From NCBI GenBank assembly GCA_964571815.1, contig CAZNDN010000002.1:1-64000 (forward strand): a DNA stretch of 64,000 nt, read 5' to 3'. The stretch comes from CAZNDN01 sp964571815. GTDB taxonomy: Bacteria; Fibrobacterota; Chitinivibrionia; Chitinivibrionales; WJKA01. The position numbers and the translations under genes are program-made. The stretch's first letter is position 1. Every line of letters begins with the position of its first letter. The notes below the pieces were generated by a model, which saw nothing but the letters and a program-made list of their open reading frames with translations, was not told where the DNA came from and searched no databases. Shown here in pieces: positions 14,711-22,728 of this stretch.

Positions 14711-16522
14711 GTGAGCACGACCCGGAACATCAGGAACTTCTCAATCATTGCCCACATCGACCATGGAAAATCAACCATTGCCGATCGGTTTCTGGAAATC
14801 ACGGGAACCGTGGACAAGCTCAAGATGCAGGACCAGTTCCTCGACGCCATGGATCTGGAGCGGGAGCGAGGCATTACGATCAAATCGCATCCTATTCGCA
14901 TGGAATACCGGGCGGACGACGGCGAGGTCTATCAACTGAATCTCATTGATACGCCGGGGCATATCGATTTTTCATACGAAGTCTCCAAATCCCTGGCGGC
15001 CTGTGAGGGCGCAATCCTTGTTGTGGACGCCACTCAGGGGATTGAGGCACAAACGCTGACCAACATTTACCTCGCGCTTGATCAGGACCTGACCATTGTT
15101 CCCGTAATCAATAAGATCGACCTGCCCTCTGCTCATCCGGACAACGTTGCCACGCAGATCAGTGAACTTCTGGGCGTAGAGAAATCGGACTGTACCCTCT
15201 GCAGCGCGAAATCCGGTGAGGGAATTGCCGAAATTCTCCACCGCATCGTGAAGGAAATACCGCCTCCCCGGGAAGAGTCCGGCGCTCCCCTGCGTGCCCT
15301 TATTTTCGATTCGTTGTACGATCCATTCAAGGGAGCCGTCGCGTACGTGCGGATCTTCGACGGAGTTGCCCGCCGGGGAGAAAGGGTCCGATTCTTCGCT
15401 CATGACCGCGAGTACGAGATCTCCGAAGTCGGGCATTTTCGGATTTCCCGCATACCCGATGAGCAACTCAACGTTGGGGAAGTGGGATACGTTGTCGCCA
15501 ATATCAAGAGCGTGGAGGGAACGAAGATCGGCGACACAATCACGACGGTCCGCGGGGGCGCTGAAAGTCCGATCGGCGGTTACAAAGAGGTCAAGCCCAT
15601 GGTTTTCAGCGGAATATACCCGGTCGAAAAGGATGACTATGAAGGTCTCAGGGCGGCCCTTGACAAGCTACAGCTCAACGATGGGTCGATTTCGTTCGAA
15701 CCTGAAACGTCGAATGCACTCGGGTTCGGCTTTCGTGCCGGTTTCTCCGGGTTGCTTCACATGGAAGTCGTCCAGGAACGGCTCTTCTCGGAATACGGCG
15801 TCAACATCATAACTACCCTGCCCAACGTTCAATACCGGGTGGTCCTGGCCGACGGAACCGAGAAATCCATAGAGAGCCCCGCCGAGCTTCCCGAGGCTCA
15901 GTACGTTAAGTCGATTCTGGAGCCGCTGTCCCGTGTTCAAATCGTGACACCTTCGGACTATGTCGGCGCCGTAATGAAACTGGCCGAACAACGACGAGGC
16001 AAGATGATAACCATGGAATACCTTGAGCCTACTCGTGTGTGTCTGCATTACCACCTTCCGCTCTCCGAGCTGATCATCGACTTCTTCGACAAGCTCAAGA
16101 GCTGCAGTCGAGGCTATGCATCCATGGATTACGAATTCTCGGGCTTTCAGGAGGGCAATCTCGTCAGGGTGAACATCCTGCTCAACGGCTCTCCGGTCGA
16201 TGCTTTTTCCTCAATCGTGCACCGGGACCAGAGCTATGCCTATGGTCGCGAAATCACCTCCCGGCTGAAAAGGCTTATCCCTCGACAGGCTTACGAAGTG
16301 GCGATCCAGGCATCAATCGGCTCTCGGGTCATCGCTCGAACCACGGTCAAGCCCTTTCGCAAAGACGTTACCGCCAAATGCTACGGTGGCGACGTCACAC
16401 GGAAACGAAAACTGCTGGAGAAGCAGAAGGAAGGCAAGAAGCGCATGAAGCACGTCGGAAACGTGGAGATTCCCCAGGAAGCATTTCTCGCCGTCGTACA
16501 AAGAGGACAGAAGCCGTCATGA
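14711..16522 (+). CDS. lepA: Elongation factor 4
   Basis: A 603-residue translational GTPase that remodels stalled or newly initiated ribosomes. G1 is AHIDHGKST near the N-terminus, DTPGHIDF is G3, NKIDLPSA is G4, and the LepA-specific C-terminal domain contains RKKLLEKQKEGKKRMK-like sequence, here TRKRKLLEKQKEGKKRMK. Length and domain order are standard. GTG 14711 is supported by its AGGAG site and by the family start (TRNIRNFSIIAHIDHGKS). The stop overlaps the next gene, a signal-peptidase-like protein, by ATGA, the well-known lepA-lepB arrangement. Confidence 0.95.
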   Translation: MSTTRNIRNFSIIAHIDHGKSTIADRFLEITGTVDKLKMQDQFLDAMDLERERGITIKSHPIRMEYRADDGEVYQLNLIDTPGHIDFSYEVSKSLAACEGAILVVDATQGIEAQTLTNIYLALDQDLTIVPVINKIDLPSAHPDNVATQISELLGVEKSDCTLCSAKSGEGIAEILHRIVKEIPPPREESGAPLRALIFDSLYDPFKGAVAYVRIFDGVARRGERVRFFAHDREYEISEVGHFRISRIPDEQLNVGEVGYVVANIKSVEGTKIGDTITTVRGGAESPIGGYKEVKPMVFSGIYPVEKDDYEGLRAALDKLQLNDGSISFEPETSNALGFGFRAGFSGLLHMEVVQERLFSEYGVNIITTLPNVQYRVVLADGTEKSIESPAELPEAQYVKSILEPLSRVQIVTPSDYVGAVMKLAEQRRGKMITMEYLEPTRVCLHYHLPLSELIIDFFDKLKSCSRGYASMDYEFSGFQEGNLVRVNILLNGSPVDAFSSIVHRDQSYAYGREITSRLKRLIPRQAYEVAIQASIGSRVIARTTVKPFRKDVTAKCYGGDVTRKRKLLEKQKEGKKRMKHVGNVEIPQEAFLAVVQRGQKPS

Positions 16523-17472
16523 ACAGTAACACTTCCGCACCTGAGCCCGGGGATGCTTTGACCGTTGGTTTCAAGATAACGACCAGACTCCTTCTGGTGC
16601 TGGTCCTGGCCCTCCTGCTGAAAACGTGGTGTGTGGATACAGTGAAGGTCAAGACGGCACAGATGTCGCCGGCAATCCTCAAGGGGGACAGGATTCTGCT
16701 CTTCCGCCTCGGATACGGAAGTTCCCCGGGGGGAGTTGCCGGCCCGCGCGCGAACCAGGTGGCGGTATTCAGTGATCCGGGCCGGCCTCAAGAGTACCGA
16801 TGCCTCAGGGTTGTCGGGCTGGGAGGAGATTCCGTTGAGATCATCGACGGGAAATTCGTCAATCGTTCCCGGGAACTGAAAAACTCCTATGGACTCGACG
16901 AATCCGAAGAATTGCTGCCGGCCTCATATTCACCCAGAGACCATATGGCGCCCTACCGGGTACCGCGCAAGGGAGATCACTTCCTACTTGACTCGCTTAC
17001 TCTCAGGGATCTGGTATTCCTCGCCCTGATCATCAGGCATGAAAATCCGAAGAAACAGTATTACCTTCGGCCCCTGGTGTATGAAGATGGAGAGCCCGTG
17101 CAGGACTGCGACCTCAGCGAGTTCACGCTCTACAAGGGTTCGATTGACTCCATTCCCGACAACCTGGCCTTCGACGCCTACTTCTGGCAACGGTTGCGGG
17201 AATACCTCAGTCGGCGAAGCGAAGCCGGGGAACTCAATCTGACGCTCTGGCTGGAAGAAGACGGGAATCACGTTGCCGAATACCGCGTGAAGCAATCGTA
17301 TATTTTTCTTCTTGCCGATAACTGGAAAACAGGATACGATTCCCGCTACTTCGGCCCCGTCGGCACGACCACCCTTCGGGGCAGGGCGCTGTGCGTTTTG
17401 TGGTCGTGGGACGATACCACCGCGGGACCGGCTTCCCTTCGGGCAGGCAGGATTGTGAAGCTGATCAGGTAA
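16519..17472 (+). CDS. Signal peptidase I-like protein lacking the catalytic Ser and Lys
   Basis: A 317-residue S26-fold protein with one N-terminal membrane helix (about residues 20-36). The usual G-S-M-x-P-T-L box reads TAQMSPAIL, so Gln48 stands where the nucleophile Ser should be. The usual K-R-V-V-G-L-P-G-D box reads LRVVGLGGD, so Leu96 replaces the general-base Lys. The C-terminal box is kept as LADNWKTGYDSRYFGPV (family GDNRxNSxDSRxxG). The fold and position after lepA mark it as a LepB homolog, but by known chemistry it should not cleave. It may be a chaperone-like or regulatory pseudoenzyme, with a true signal peptidase elsewhere. ATG overlaps the lepA stop. Confidence 0.82.
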   Translation: MNSNTSAPEPGDALTVGFKITTRLLLVLVLALLLKTWCVDTVKVKTAQMSPAILKGDRILLFRLGYGSSPGGVAGPRANQVAVFSDPGRPQEYRCLRVVGLGGDSVEIIDGKFVNRSRELKNSYGLDESEELLPASYSPRDHMAPYRVPRKGDHFLLDSLTLRDLVFLALIIRHENPKKQYYLRPLVYEDGEPVQDCDLSEFTLYKGSIDSIPDNLAFDAYFWQRLREYLSRRSEAGELNLTLWLEEDGNHVAEYRVKQSYIFLLADNWKTGYDSRYFGPVGTTTLRGRALCVLWSWDDTTAGPASLRAGRIVKLIR

Positions 17473-17496
17473 TCATTCGGGCACAGGTTTGAGCAA

Positions 17497-18699
17497 GTGA
17501 GAAAAGCACGAACAAAGAGGGCCTATTTCGGCCGTTTCGGAGGGCAGTTCGCCCCGGAGACGCTCATGCCGGCGCTGCATGAACTGCAGACCGCATTTGC
17601 GGCCTTTAGAGGCGACCCGACGGCCCGCGAGGAGTACCGGAGACTTCTTCGAGATTACAACGGGCGGCCTACGCCGCTGTATTTTGCCGAAAGCCTCACG
17701 CGAAAGCTCGGCGGAGCCAGGATATATCTCAAACGAGAAGACCTCAACCATACGGGTGCTCACAAGATCACCAACTCGCTCGGCCAATCTCTGCTTGCCC
17801 GACACATGGGCAAGAAGCGGCTCATTGCCGAAACAGGTGCGGGACAGCACGGTGTCGCGGTTGCCACCGCCGCGGCCCTTCTGGGCATGCGTTGCGATGT
17901 CTACATGGGCACGGTTGACATGGCGCGCCAGCGTCCCAACGTCTTCCGAATGGAGCTTCTCGGCAGCAAGGTGGTGGAAGTGGACGCCGGGGGCAAGACG
18001 TTGAAGGATGCCGTCAACGAATCAATGCGGGATTGGACGCGCACCGTGCGCGACACGCACTATGTACTTGGCTCTTCGGTCGGCCCCCACCCCTTCCCCG
18101 CCATTGTCAGATACTTCCAATCCATAATCGGCAGGGAAACGAAACGTCAGATCGTCGGGAAAGAGGGGAGGCTGCCCGACGAAGTAGTCGCGTGCGTCGG
18201 GGGAGGCTCCAACGCAATCGGCATGTTCAGCGCCTTCATTCCTTTCGAATCAGTGAAGCTCACCGGCGTCGAAGCGGGAGGAAAGGGCTTGCGGGGGACG
18301 CGGCACGCGACACGGCTCACTCCAACTTCGTACTCGCGTGAGGGGGTCTTGCACGGTTCATATTCCTACGTTCTTCAAGATCGGCACGGACAGATAGGAA
18401 CTACGCACTCGGTGTCGGCGGGGCTGGACTACAGCGGCGTGGGGCCTGAGCATTCCCACCTTTACGAAACCGGGAGAGCACACTACGACTACGCCACGGA
18501 CCGGGAGGCAATGGAGGCGTTTCGCACGCTGAGTGAGTACGAAGGGATTATTCCCGCGCTTGAATCGGCTCACGCCGTGGCGTATGCGATGAAGAGGGCT
18601 CCGCGCATGTCCCGCAAGCAGATAATGGTCGTGAATCTCTCCGGTCGCGGAGACAAAGACATTTTTCATGCAGCCGAATACATGGGTTTGACAATATGA
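17497..18699 (+). CDS. trpB: Tryptophan synthase beta subunit
   Basis: A 400-residue PLP enzyme that condenses indole with serine. GRFGGQFAPETLMPAL begins the TrpB1 family, the PLP lysine is Lys90 in HTGAHKITN, and the phosphate-binding loop is CVGGGSNAIGMF. It is followed by the ATGA-overlapped trpA. The start is GTG 17497, with only a weak upstream site, and the gene lies 24 nt after the signal-peptidase-like gene, so transcription probably continues from lepA. No other trp genes are adjacent apart from trpA and a chorismate mutase. Confidence 0.96.
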   Translation: MRKARTKRAYFGRFGGQFAPETLMPALHELQTAFAAFRGDPTAREEYRRLLRDYNGRPTPLYFAESLTRKLGGARIYLKREDLNHTGAHKITNSLGQSLLARHMGKKRLIAETGAGQHGVAVATAAALLGMRCDVYMGTVDMARQRPNVFRMELLGSKVVEVDAGGKTLKDAVNESMRDWTRTVRDTHYVLGSSVGPHPFPAIVRYFQSIIGRETKRQIVGKEGRLPDEVVACVGGGSNAIGMFSAFIPFESVKLTGVEAGGKGLRGTRHATRLTPTSYSREGVLHGSYSYVLQDRHGQIGTTHSVSAGLDYSGVGPEHSHLYETGRAHYDYATDREAMEAFRTLSEYEGIIPALESAHAVAYAMKRAPRMSRKQIMVVNLSGRGDKDIFHAAEYMGLTI

Positions 18700-19496
18700 A
18701 CCGATATCGGCGAACATTCGAGCAACTGAGGCAGCGCGGGGAGACCGCGTTCATTCCCTTTGCGGTAGCGGGGGACCCCGACATTGCCACCAGCGAAGCT
18801 GTCTTTGCGACGTATGTCGATCACGGCGCCGATATTCTGGAAATCGGCTACCCGTTTTCAGATCCCATAGCCGACGGTCCCGTGAATCAGCGGGCCGCGG
18901 CCAGAGCAATCGCCGCGGGGTTGACACCGGCTCGGTTCTTCCGACTGCTTCGCGGAATTCGTGCTCGCACGGATATCCCCATGGGATTACTTCTGTATAC
19001 GAACACGATCATGCACTCGGGAGTCGAAACCTTCTGTTCCCGCGCCGCGGATGCCGGTGTGGACAGTCTCCTGGTGGCGGATCAACCGCCCGAGGAATCG
19101 GGCGAATTGACCAGCGTTATGAAACGACACGGTCTCTCCACCGTGCATATCGTGAGCGAGTTGACTCCCCCGGAGAGGATCCGGCGTATCTGTCGGAGTG
19201 TTGACGGTTTTGTTTACGTAGTCAGCCGTCTCGGCCCCACGGGTACGCAATCGGATTTCAGCAGCACGGTCGCGGAAACGCTGCGGCGGCTTCGCGCACA
19301 TTCCGAACTTCCGCTCTGCGTCGGTTTTGGCATTTCAACGCCCGAACACGTCGGGGCGGTGAAGAGGGCGGGGGCCGACGGAGCAGTGGTGGGAAGCGCC
19401 CTTGTCAGGTTGATCGAAGAGAACCCGAAGGGAGGCAAGCGTTTGCTCTCCGAACTGGGACGTCGCGTCGCCGCGTACAAACGAGCAACGAGGTGA
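18696..19496 (+). CDS. trpA: Tryptophan synthase alpha subunit
   Basis: A 266-residue TIM barrel that splits indole-3-glycerol phosphate into indole and glyceraldehyde 3-phosphate. The catalytic residues match the family numbering: Glu49 in EIGYPFSDP and Asp60 in IADGP. FVYVVSRLGPTGTQ and VGFGISTPEHV form the phosphate-binding region. The loop usually reading GVDGLLVPDLPPEE is GVDSLLVADQPPEES here, a small change near the active site. It overlaps trpB by ATGA and presumably forms the usual alpha2-beta2 channelled complex with it. Confidence 0.95.
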   Translation: MNRYRRTFEQLRQRGETAFIPFAVAGDPDIATSEAVFATYVDHGADILEIGYPFSDPIADGPVNQRAAARAIAAGLTPARFFRLLRGIRARTDIPMGLLLYTNTIMHSGVETFCSRAADAGVDSLLVADQPPEESGELTSVMKRHGLSTVHIVSELTPPERIRRICRSVDGFVYVVSRLGPTGTQSDFSSTVAETLRRLRAHSELPLCVGFGISTPEHVGAVKRAGADGAVVGSALVRLIEENPKGGKRLLSELGRRVAAYKRATR

Positions 19497-19504
19497 AGGG
19501 AAAC

Positions 19505-20239
19505 ATGCAAACGCCCGATCTTTCTTCAGTCTCCTCCGCACTGGAAGCTCTGGAGGAGACAATCGTCTCGAAGCTCATCGACCGCGCTCAGTTCAGGCAC
19601 AACATTCGGGTGTATGAACCCGGACGCAGCGGGTTCGCCGAAGAGGAGCATGTGAGTCTGCTTGATCTTCGACTTCGATTTCAGGAACACATGGACGCGG
19701 AATTCGGAAGGTTTGAGGTCCCCGAAGAGCGTCCGTTCAACACCAACCTGCCCGAGCCGAAACGCAACGTACGGGTCCGGGAAACCGGATTGCACCTAAA
19801 CGGCTACAACTGCATCAACCTCACTCCGCATATCAAAGACAGCTACCTGGCTCTCGTTCCATGCATCTGCCGGCCCGGCGACGACGGTCAGTACGGATCA
19901 AGCGTGGAGCATGATGTCTATGCACTACAGGCCGTTTCACGCAGGATACACTTCGGAGCAATGTACGTTGCCGAATGCAAGTATCAGCAGCACCCGCGAA
20001 AATGGGGTGCACTGATCGCCCGGGGAAACGTCGAAGGTCTGTGGGAAGCTCTCACGCGCAAAGACGTGGAACGTGCGATACTGGCACGCGTGGGAGACAA
20101 AGTTGCCCGCGCCCAGAGCCTGGTCAATACGAAGGTCAGACATACGATTGATCCGGAAGTCGTTCTTCGGTACTACCGCAACCATATCATCCCCCGTACC
20201 AAAGAGGGAGAGGTCCTGTACCTGCTGAATCGACGGTAG
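19505..20239 (+). CDS. Chorismate mutase of the eukaryotic (yeast/plant) AroQ type
   Basis: A 244-residue helical protein matching the yeast Aro7/plant chorismate mutase family, which converts chorismate to prephenate. LEETIVSKLIDRAQF aligns with the N-terminal active-site helix (Arg16/FIERxQF in yeast), VYEPG follows, GRFEVPEERPF matches RFESPDETPF, and YGSSVEHDVYALQAVSRRIHFG, split here as YGSSVEHDVYALQ and AVSRRIHFG, aligns with GSVATRDIECLQSLSRRIHFG. The C-terminus IPRTKEGEVLYLLNRR matches IPITKEVEVEYLL. This class is normally eukaryotic and about 2.5 times longer than bacterial AroQ. ATG 19505 has GAAGGG upstream and lies 8 nt after trpA. It would divert chorismate from Trp to Phe/Tyr, so linkage with trpBA is sensible. 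Confidence 0.88.
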   Translation: MQTPDLSSVSSALEALEETIVSKLIDRAQFRHNIRVYEPGRSGFAEEEHVSLLDLRLRFQEHMDAEFGRFEVPEERPFNTNLPEPKRNVRVRETGLHLNGYNCINLTPHIKDSYLALVPCICRPGDDGQYGSSVEHDVYALQAVSRRIHFGAMYVAECKYQQHPRKWGALIARGNVEGLWEALTRKDVERAILARVGDKVARAQSLVNTKVRHTIDPEVVLRYYRNHIIPRTKEGEVLYLLNRR

Positions 20240-20274
20240 AAGACTGTTGCGCTTTCCGCGGGTGATCGCTGCCC

Positions 20275-21771
20275 TCACAGCAGTTTCAGAAACCTGGAAG
20301 GCTCCAGTTTTCTCCGCCTTCCGTACAGCTCTTTTTCCTTCACCGACACCAGGAAAAGTCTCTCGCCGGCCCGGGTAAGCCCCACGTAGAAAAGCCGCCG
20401 TTCCTCCTCCAGATCACACTCCGTCCGGAGCTCAGCCCCCTTTCTGCCTGTCTTGCTCATCCACCCGGCCGGAAACAGACTTTTTCGCGGCCGGAGCGAC
20501 GAAAGGCTGTAGTGCGGGAGAAGCCCCTCCTCCAGGTCACAGAGGAATACCACGGGAAATTCCAACCCCTTCGCCGCATGAATCGTAAGCACATGAGGCT
20601 GGAGAGCCCCGTCGGACAAGCCGGGAACCAGCCGTTGACGTGCCCATTCTCTGGTGGTATTCAGACGGAACAGCAAGGCCAGGTCCGAGGCGACGATTTC
20701 GTGGTCCCGGTACAACCGTCGGGCAGCCTCGCCCATCTTCGCAACCATTTCCTCCTGGGTTGCACACCGTATCACGTGCGGGCGTACGCCCCGCTCTTTT
20801 CGGGATTCCGCAAACCTTCCCGAGCGCAGCACTTTCCGATAGGCAGGCGGCTTGTTGCGAAAAACTCGATTCGCCGATCGTAGAATGGCGGGACGACTGC
20901 GATAATTGGTCTGCAGCTTCACGATCCGTGCGCCATGGAAGACCTCGGCAAAAGTCAGAGTCGGGCCGATATCGGCCCCTCTGAACGCATAGATCGCCTG
21001 ATCGTCGTCACCCACGGCAAAAACGCGATTTTCTCCCCGCAGGAGGCTCTGCAGCATCGCGATCTGAACCGGATTGGTATCCTGGAACTCGTCAACCAGG
21101 ATCGCCCGAAAACGTCCACCATAATGATCGGCCACATCGGTGTGCACCTGGAGAAGCTGCAGTGTTGCGCGGATCATATCGGAGAAATCCCAGCAGCCTC
21201 TTTTTTCCTTGCTCAGACGCACTCTGTCGGCAACACGATCGAGCAACTCGCGTCCCCCGGGGGTAAGGTACTCCAGACGACTCGGATGAACTTCGCGTGT
21301 TGCAAGCAGGTCATCCAGTTTTCGCAGGTCCCCACCCAGGGCTGCCCGTTCCGCCTTCGATGTGATGTTTCCGAGGCATTGCAGCCGATCCCGTCCGCTC
21401 CAGAGCCGCGGAGCCGAGTCGTATCCCTCACGTTGGTAGTTCGGTACCCCCCCAACCTGTTCGCGGAGTATCCGGGCTCCAAGTCCATGAAAGGTCGTGA
21501 CAACAGGAAACCCGCCGTCACCCCGCCGCTCGCCCAGTAACCTGCCCAGACGCTCGGCCATCTCTCCGGCGGCCTTGCGCGTGAATGTCAGTGCCAGTAT
21601 ACTTTCCTTCTCCAGCCCCGAGAGGCACAGATAGGCTACGCGCCTCGTCAAGACGGTCGTCTTGCCGCAGCCGGCTCCGGCCAGCACGAGAGTGTGCCGT
21701 CCCGCGTCGGCGGTGACAGCGTCGCGCTGCTCGGGATTCAGCCCCCCCACAATTGCATCAACCGTCAGCAT
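20275..21771 (-). CDS. Compact UvrD/Rep-like SF1A helicase lacking a normal 2B subdomain
   Basis: A helicase of about 498 residues. Motifs are AGAGCGKTT (I), VDEFQDTNPVQ (II), VGDDDQAIYAFRGA (III), TNYRSRP (IV), VLTIHAAKGLEFPVV (V) and RRLFYVGLTRA (VI). UvrD, Rep and PcrA are about 650-720 residues. Here, only about 35 residues separate ASDLALLFRLNTTREWARQRL from motif V, where the family carries the roughly 180-residue 2B subdomain. The 2B subdomain restrains unwinding in Rep and PcrA, so this protein may be a deregulated or partner-activated motor. ATG 21771 is used; a TTG seven codons upstream is possible. Confidence 0.85.
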   Translation of the reverse strand: MLTVDAIVGGLNPEQRDAVTADAGRHTLVLAGAGCGKTTVLTRRVAYLCLSGLEKESILALTFTRKAAGEMAERLGRLLGERRGDGGFPVVTTFHGLGARILREQVGGVPNYQREGYDSAPRLWSGRDRLQCLGNITSKAERAALGGDLRKLDDLLATREVHPSRLEYLTPGGRELLDRVADRVRLSKEKRGCWDFSDMIRATLQLLQVHTDVADHYGGRFRAILVDEFQDTNPVQIAMLQSLLRGENRVFAVGDDDQAIYAFRGADIGPTLTFAEVFHGARIVKLQTNYRSRPAILRSANRVFRNKPPAYRKVLRSGRFAESRKERGVRPHVIRCATQEEMVAKMGEAARRLYRDHEIVASDLALLFRLNTTREWARQRLVPGLSDGALQPHVLTIHAAKGLEFPVVFLCDLEEGLLPHYSLSSLRPRKSLFPAGWMSKTGRKGAELRTECDLEEERRLFYVGLTRAGERLFLVSVKEKELYGRRRKLEPSRFLKLL

Positions 21772-21931
21772 GTCACAAGGTCCCGGCAACAAACCGCTCC
21801 GCTTCCGGCCGGGGTGGATTCAATCTTCGGTACGGCGTTTTCGGCCCGCGGTTTCGCATGATGCCCCTCAAAAACTAATTTATAGGTACTCACGACCCTT
21901 TCTCATACGCAACCAGCGGAGCGATTTCACC

Positions 21932-22546
21932 ATGTCGCACACGATTATTCGTAAACCGGTCGGGAACTTCTTCATCAAGCGGTCCCTGCAGATGCGTCTG
22001 ATCACCAAAATCGTCATTGCCGTAGTCGTTTCGACGCTGGTATGTGTCGGAACCTTGCTCCTCACCTACTTTGTCAAATACCAGGACATCGCCTTCTACC
22101 AGGTCATCCTGGATCATAACATGGATATCCCTCCCCGGTTCGACATTTTCAGTATCATTGTACCAAGCCTTGTTGTTGCCTCCCTGGTTAACGTGGTTGT
22201 CGCCGTCGGCATCGGACTCTACGCTTCGCGGAAGTATGCGGTCCCTATTTACAAGCTGGAGCAATGGGTCGACCTGCTCAAGCAGGGGAAGATGACCGCG
22301 ACACTGCAATTCCGAGAGAAAGAGGAATTCAGAGAGCTTTCGAGTCACTGTAACCAGCTCTCTTCCTCGATGCGCGAGAGGTTTCTGGGAATCAAAAAAT
22401 CGGTCCAGCAACTGCGCAAACGGGTCGGTGAGAGCGAAGAGCTGAAAGCCGTCGAGGACCATCTCGAAACCATGCAGTTGGAGATCGGTCCGATCGAAGT
22501 TCACACCACCTTCCACCGGATACCCGAAAGCAATGAGGACACTTGA
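21932..22546 (+). CDS. HAMP-domain membrane protein without output domain
   Basis: A 204-residue protein. Two membrane helices (about residues 24-48 and 70-96: IVIAVVVSTLVCVGTLLLTYF and VPSLVVASLVNVVVAVGIGLY, each shown in part) flank a short periplasmic loop, and a HAMP-like linker follows (PIYKLEQWVDLLKQGKMTATLQFREKEEFRELSSHCNQ, given in two pieces: PIYKLEQWVDLLKQGKM and REKEEFRELSSHCNQL). A coiled-coil region ends the protein. No kinase, methyl-accepting or cyclase domain follows. It resembles small HAMP proteins found in some delta-proteobacteria and FCB genomes. GGAG lies about 10 nt before ATG. It may be a scaffold or a partner of a separate output protein; function is unknown. Confidence 0.7.
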   Translation: MSHTIIRKPVGNFFIKRSLQMRLITKIVIAVVVSTLVCVGTLLLTYFVKYQDIAFYQVILDHNMDIPPRFDIFSIIVPSLVVASLVNVVVAVGIGLYASRKYAVPIYKLEQWVDLLKQGKMTATLQFREKEEFRELSSHCNQLSSSMRERFLGIKKSVQQLRKRVGESEELKAVEDHLETMQLEIGPIEVHTTFHRIPESNEDT

Positions 22547-22728
22547 TCGATAGTGCCGACGGAAACAACGCCCGGCGAAGCTTTTCCCGGACTCTTCCAA
22601 GAGTCGCGAATGCGTGAATCGAACAGGGGGGTACCGCGCCTGAGACTGATGCCGCCGGTTCTCCAACGGGTACCTGGAATGAATCCCGCTCCGGTGCAAC
22701 GAATTACCGGAACATGCGCGATTCCCCT

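Noticed and set aside
16039..16518. Upstream extension of the signal-peptidase-like frame
   Set aside because: It overlaps lepA in another frame; the ATGA overlap start and the first membrane helix fit the family.
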